This document shows positions 63,262 through 64,000 of a stretch of DNA of 64,000 bases, one piece after another (position 1 is the first letter of the stretch; each line of letters starts with the position of its first letter). The stretch lies in the NCBI RefSeq assembly GCF_000953825.1, contig NZ_BBUL01000090.1, forward strand, positions 124,001 to 188,000. Reading direction: 5' to 3'. Both the position numbers and the translations under genes were made by a program. This DNA comes from Cellvibrio sp. OA-2007. Its GTDB lineage: Bacteria; Pseudomonadota; Gammaproteobacteria; Pseudomonadales; Cellvibrionaceae. The notes beneath the pieces are model-generated. The model searched no databases, had not been told where the DNA came from, and saw only the letters and a list, made by a program, of their open reading frames with translations.

Positions 63262-64000
63262 ATGCTCACCTCACTAAACCATAGGTTTAACCCGTTTCGC
63301 ACTCATTCAATTATTGCAATAACACTGATGCTACTAGCGCTCCTGAACAGTGCTTGTAGTAAAAGCCCAGAGATCAGCAAGATTTCCGGCTTCGCACAGG
63401 GCACCACCTACAACCTCAGTTTTGTATTGCCGCAGGACTCCAGCCCCCCCCTAACGACCGTTGAACAAGCGGTAGAAGCTGAATTTGCGCGCATCGATAA
63501 ATCGCTCTCCAATTATCGCGATGATTCAATGATTGAAGCCTTTAACGCTCAACAGACCACCGATATTTATGAGGTTGATGCCGAACTAGTCGCACTACTG
63601 GAAGAAGCGCGAAAAATTCATCGTGCCAGCAATGGTTGTTACGATCTCACCATCAAGCCCTTGTTTGATTTGTGGGGCTTTAAAAAAGATGAATTCAGCC
63701 CACCGAGTGATGCCGATCTTGCCCAGACTATGGCAGTCATCGGTTTGGATAATGTTGAGACTATCGATGCAACACACTTGCGCAAACAAATTCCAAATTT
63801 GCGTATCGACGTATCTTCAATTGGCCAAGGTTATGCGGTGGGCCAAATTGTCAAAGTGCTTGCGCAATTTGGCGTACAACAATACCTGGTAGAGATTGGC
63901 GGCGAGTTAAAAATCAGCGGCAAAAAACCGAATGGCGAGCCGTGGAAAATCGCACTGGAAAAACCACTGCCGAACGAGCGCAAGATGCATAAAATCGTCA
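63262..64000 (+). CDS. apbE: FAD:protein FMN transferase ApbE (partial; continues beyond window)
   Basis: The visible 246 codons (ATG 63262, AGGAATTACTC upstream) start with a lipoprotein signal, LALLNSACSKS. The ApbE fold follows: GFAQGTTYNLSF, EFARIDKSLSNYRDDSMI, YDLTIKPLFDLWGF and VDVSSIGQGYAVG-like RIDVSSIGQGYAVGQIV, then YLVEIGGELKISG. ApbE uses FAD to attach FMN to Thr residues of NqrB/NqrC or RnfG/D in the periplasm. The C-terminal part lies outside the window. Confidence 0.93.
   Translation, partial: MLTSLNHRFNPFRTHSIIAITLMLLALLNSACSKSPEISKISGFAQGTTYNLSFVLPQDSSPPLTTVEQAVEAEFARIDKSLSNYRDDSMIEAFNAQQTTDIYEVDAELVALLEEARKIHRASNGCYDLTIKPLFDLWGFKKDEFSPPSDADLAQTMAVIGLDNVETIDATHLRKQIPNLRIDVSSIGQGYAVGQIVKVLAQFGVQQYLVEIGGELKISGKKPNGEPWKIALEKPLPNERKMHKIV

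Noticed and set aside
1-64000. CRISPR arrays, tRNA or rRNA genes, prophage or insertion sequences
   Set aside because: No regularly spaced repeats, cloverleaf genes, integrase or transposase could be recognised in the window.

Overview
The window looks like a chromosome segment from a gammaproteobacterium of the Cellvibrio type. This is inferred from gene content; no rRNA or tRNA is present. The signs are a secreted protein with carbohydrate-binding repeats joined by serine-rich linkers, a GH18 chitinase lipoprotein, a NagR-type N-acetylglucosamine (GlcNAc) regulon with a TonB-dependent receptor, many c-di-GMP and hybrid-kinase proteins, and gammaproteobacterial housekeeping genes (rdgC, feoAB, motAB, tcdA/csdE).

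Layout. 1-1.6 kb: start of a secreted polysaccharide-binding protein and a long upstream region with four 13-bp FadR/GntR-type palindromes. 1.6-3.5 kb: IMPACT-family protein, a YCII+VOC fusion and a small membrane protein. 3.5-9.6 kb (minus strand): a signalling block with a FixJ-like regulator, CheR, REC-EAL and a large hybrid kinase. 9.7-15.7 kb: tcdA/csdE, chitinase, two diguanylate cyclases and a TatD nuclease. 15.8-19.7 kb: moxR, DUF58 and a transglutaminase operon. 19.8-28.3 kb: a compact ten-gene operon (T_hemolysin family, AMP ligase, HO-like diiron protein, SDR, TPR protein, QseB/PmrA-type regulator and kinase, cupredoxin, FTR1 permease, outer-membrane protein) closed by a terminator. 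28.3-40.7 kb: a PEP-CTERM-like protein, an ECF sigma factor with a VWA protein, DUF1993, motAB, DUF1244, a 1530-residue propeller hybrid kinase ending in GGDEF, and an SMP-30-like secreted protein. 41-53.3 kb: the GlcNAc locus nagR, nagB, nagA, nagX, nagP, nagK, a DUF6445-like protein, a flavin-dependent halogenase and a TonB-dependent receptor. 53.5-64 kb: DUF3014, feoAB plus a Cys-rich FeoB partner, a periplasmic binding protein, an AI-2E family transporter, FklB-type FKBP, rdgC, a CHASE kinase and a partial apbE.

How it fits together. The GlcNAc locus reads as one catabolic system: the TonB receptor imports GlcNAc or chitooligosaccharides, NagP carries the sugar inward, NagK phosphorylates it, NagA deacetylates and NagB deaminates. 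NagR probably represses through three identical 12-bp palindromes that sit on TTGACA -35 boxes. The nagK promoter is followed by an intrinsic terminator and a short ORF inside the leader, which suggests attenuation or a small RNA. The strongest candidate for an undescribed system is the ten-gene operon at 19.8-28.3 kb. A CTTAA-type direct repeat upstream matches the binding sequence of the regulator encoded inside it, and lipid-type enzymes (AMP ligase, GNAT-like protein, diiron oxidase-like protein, SDR) are joined to an iron permease module.
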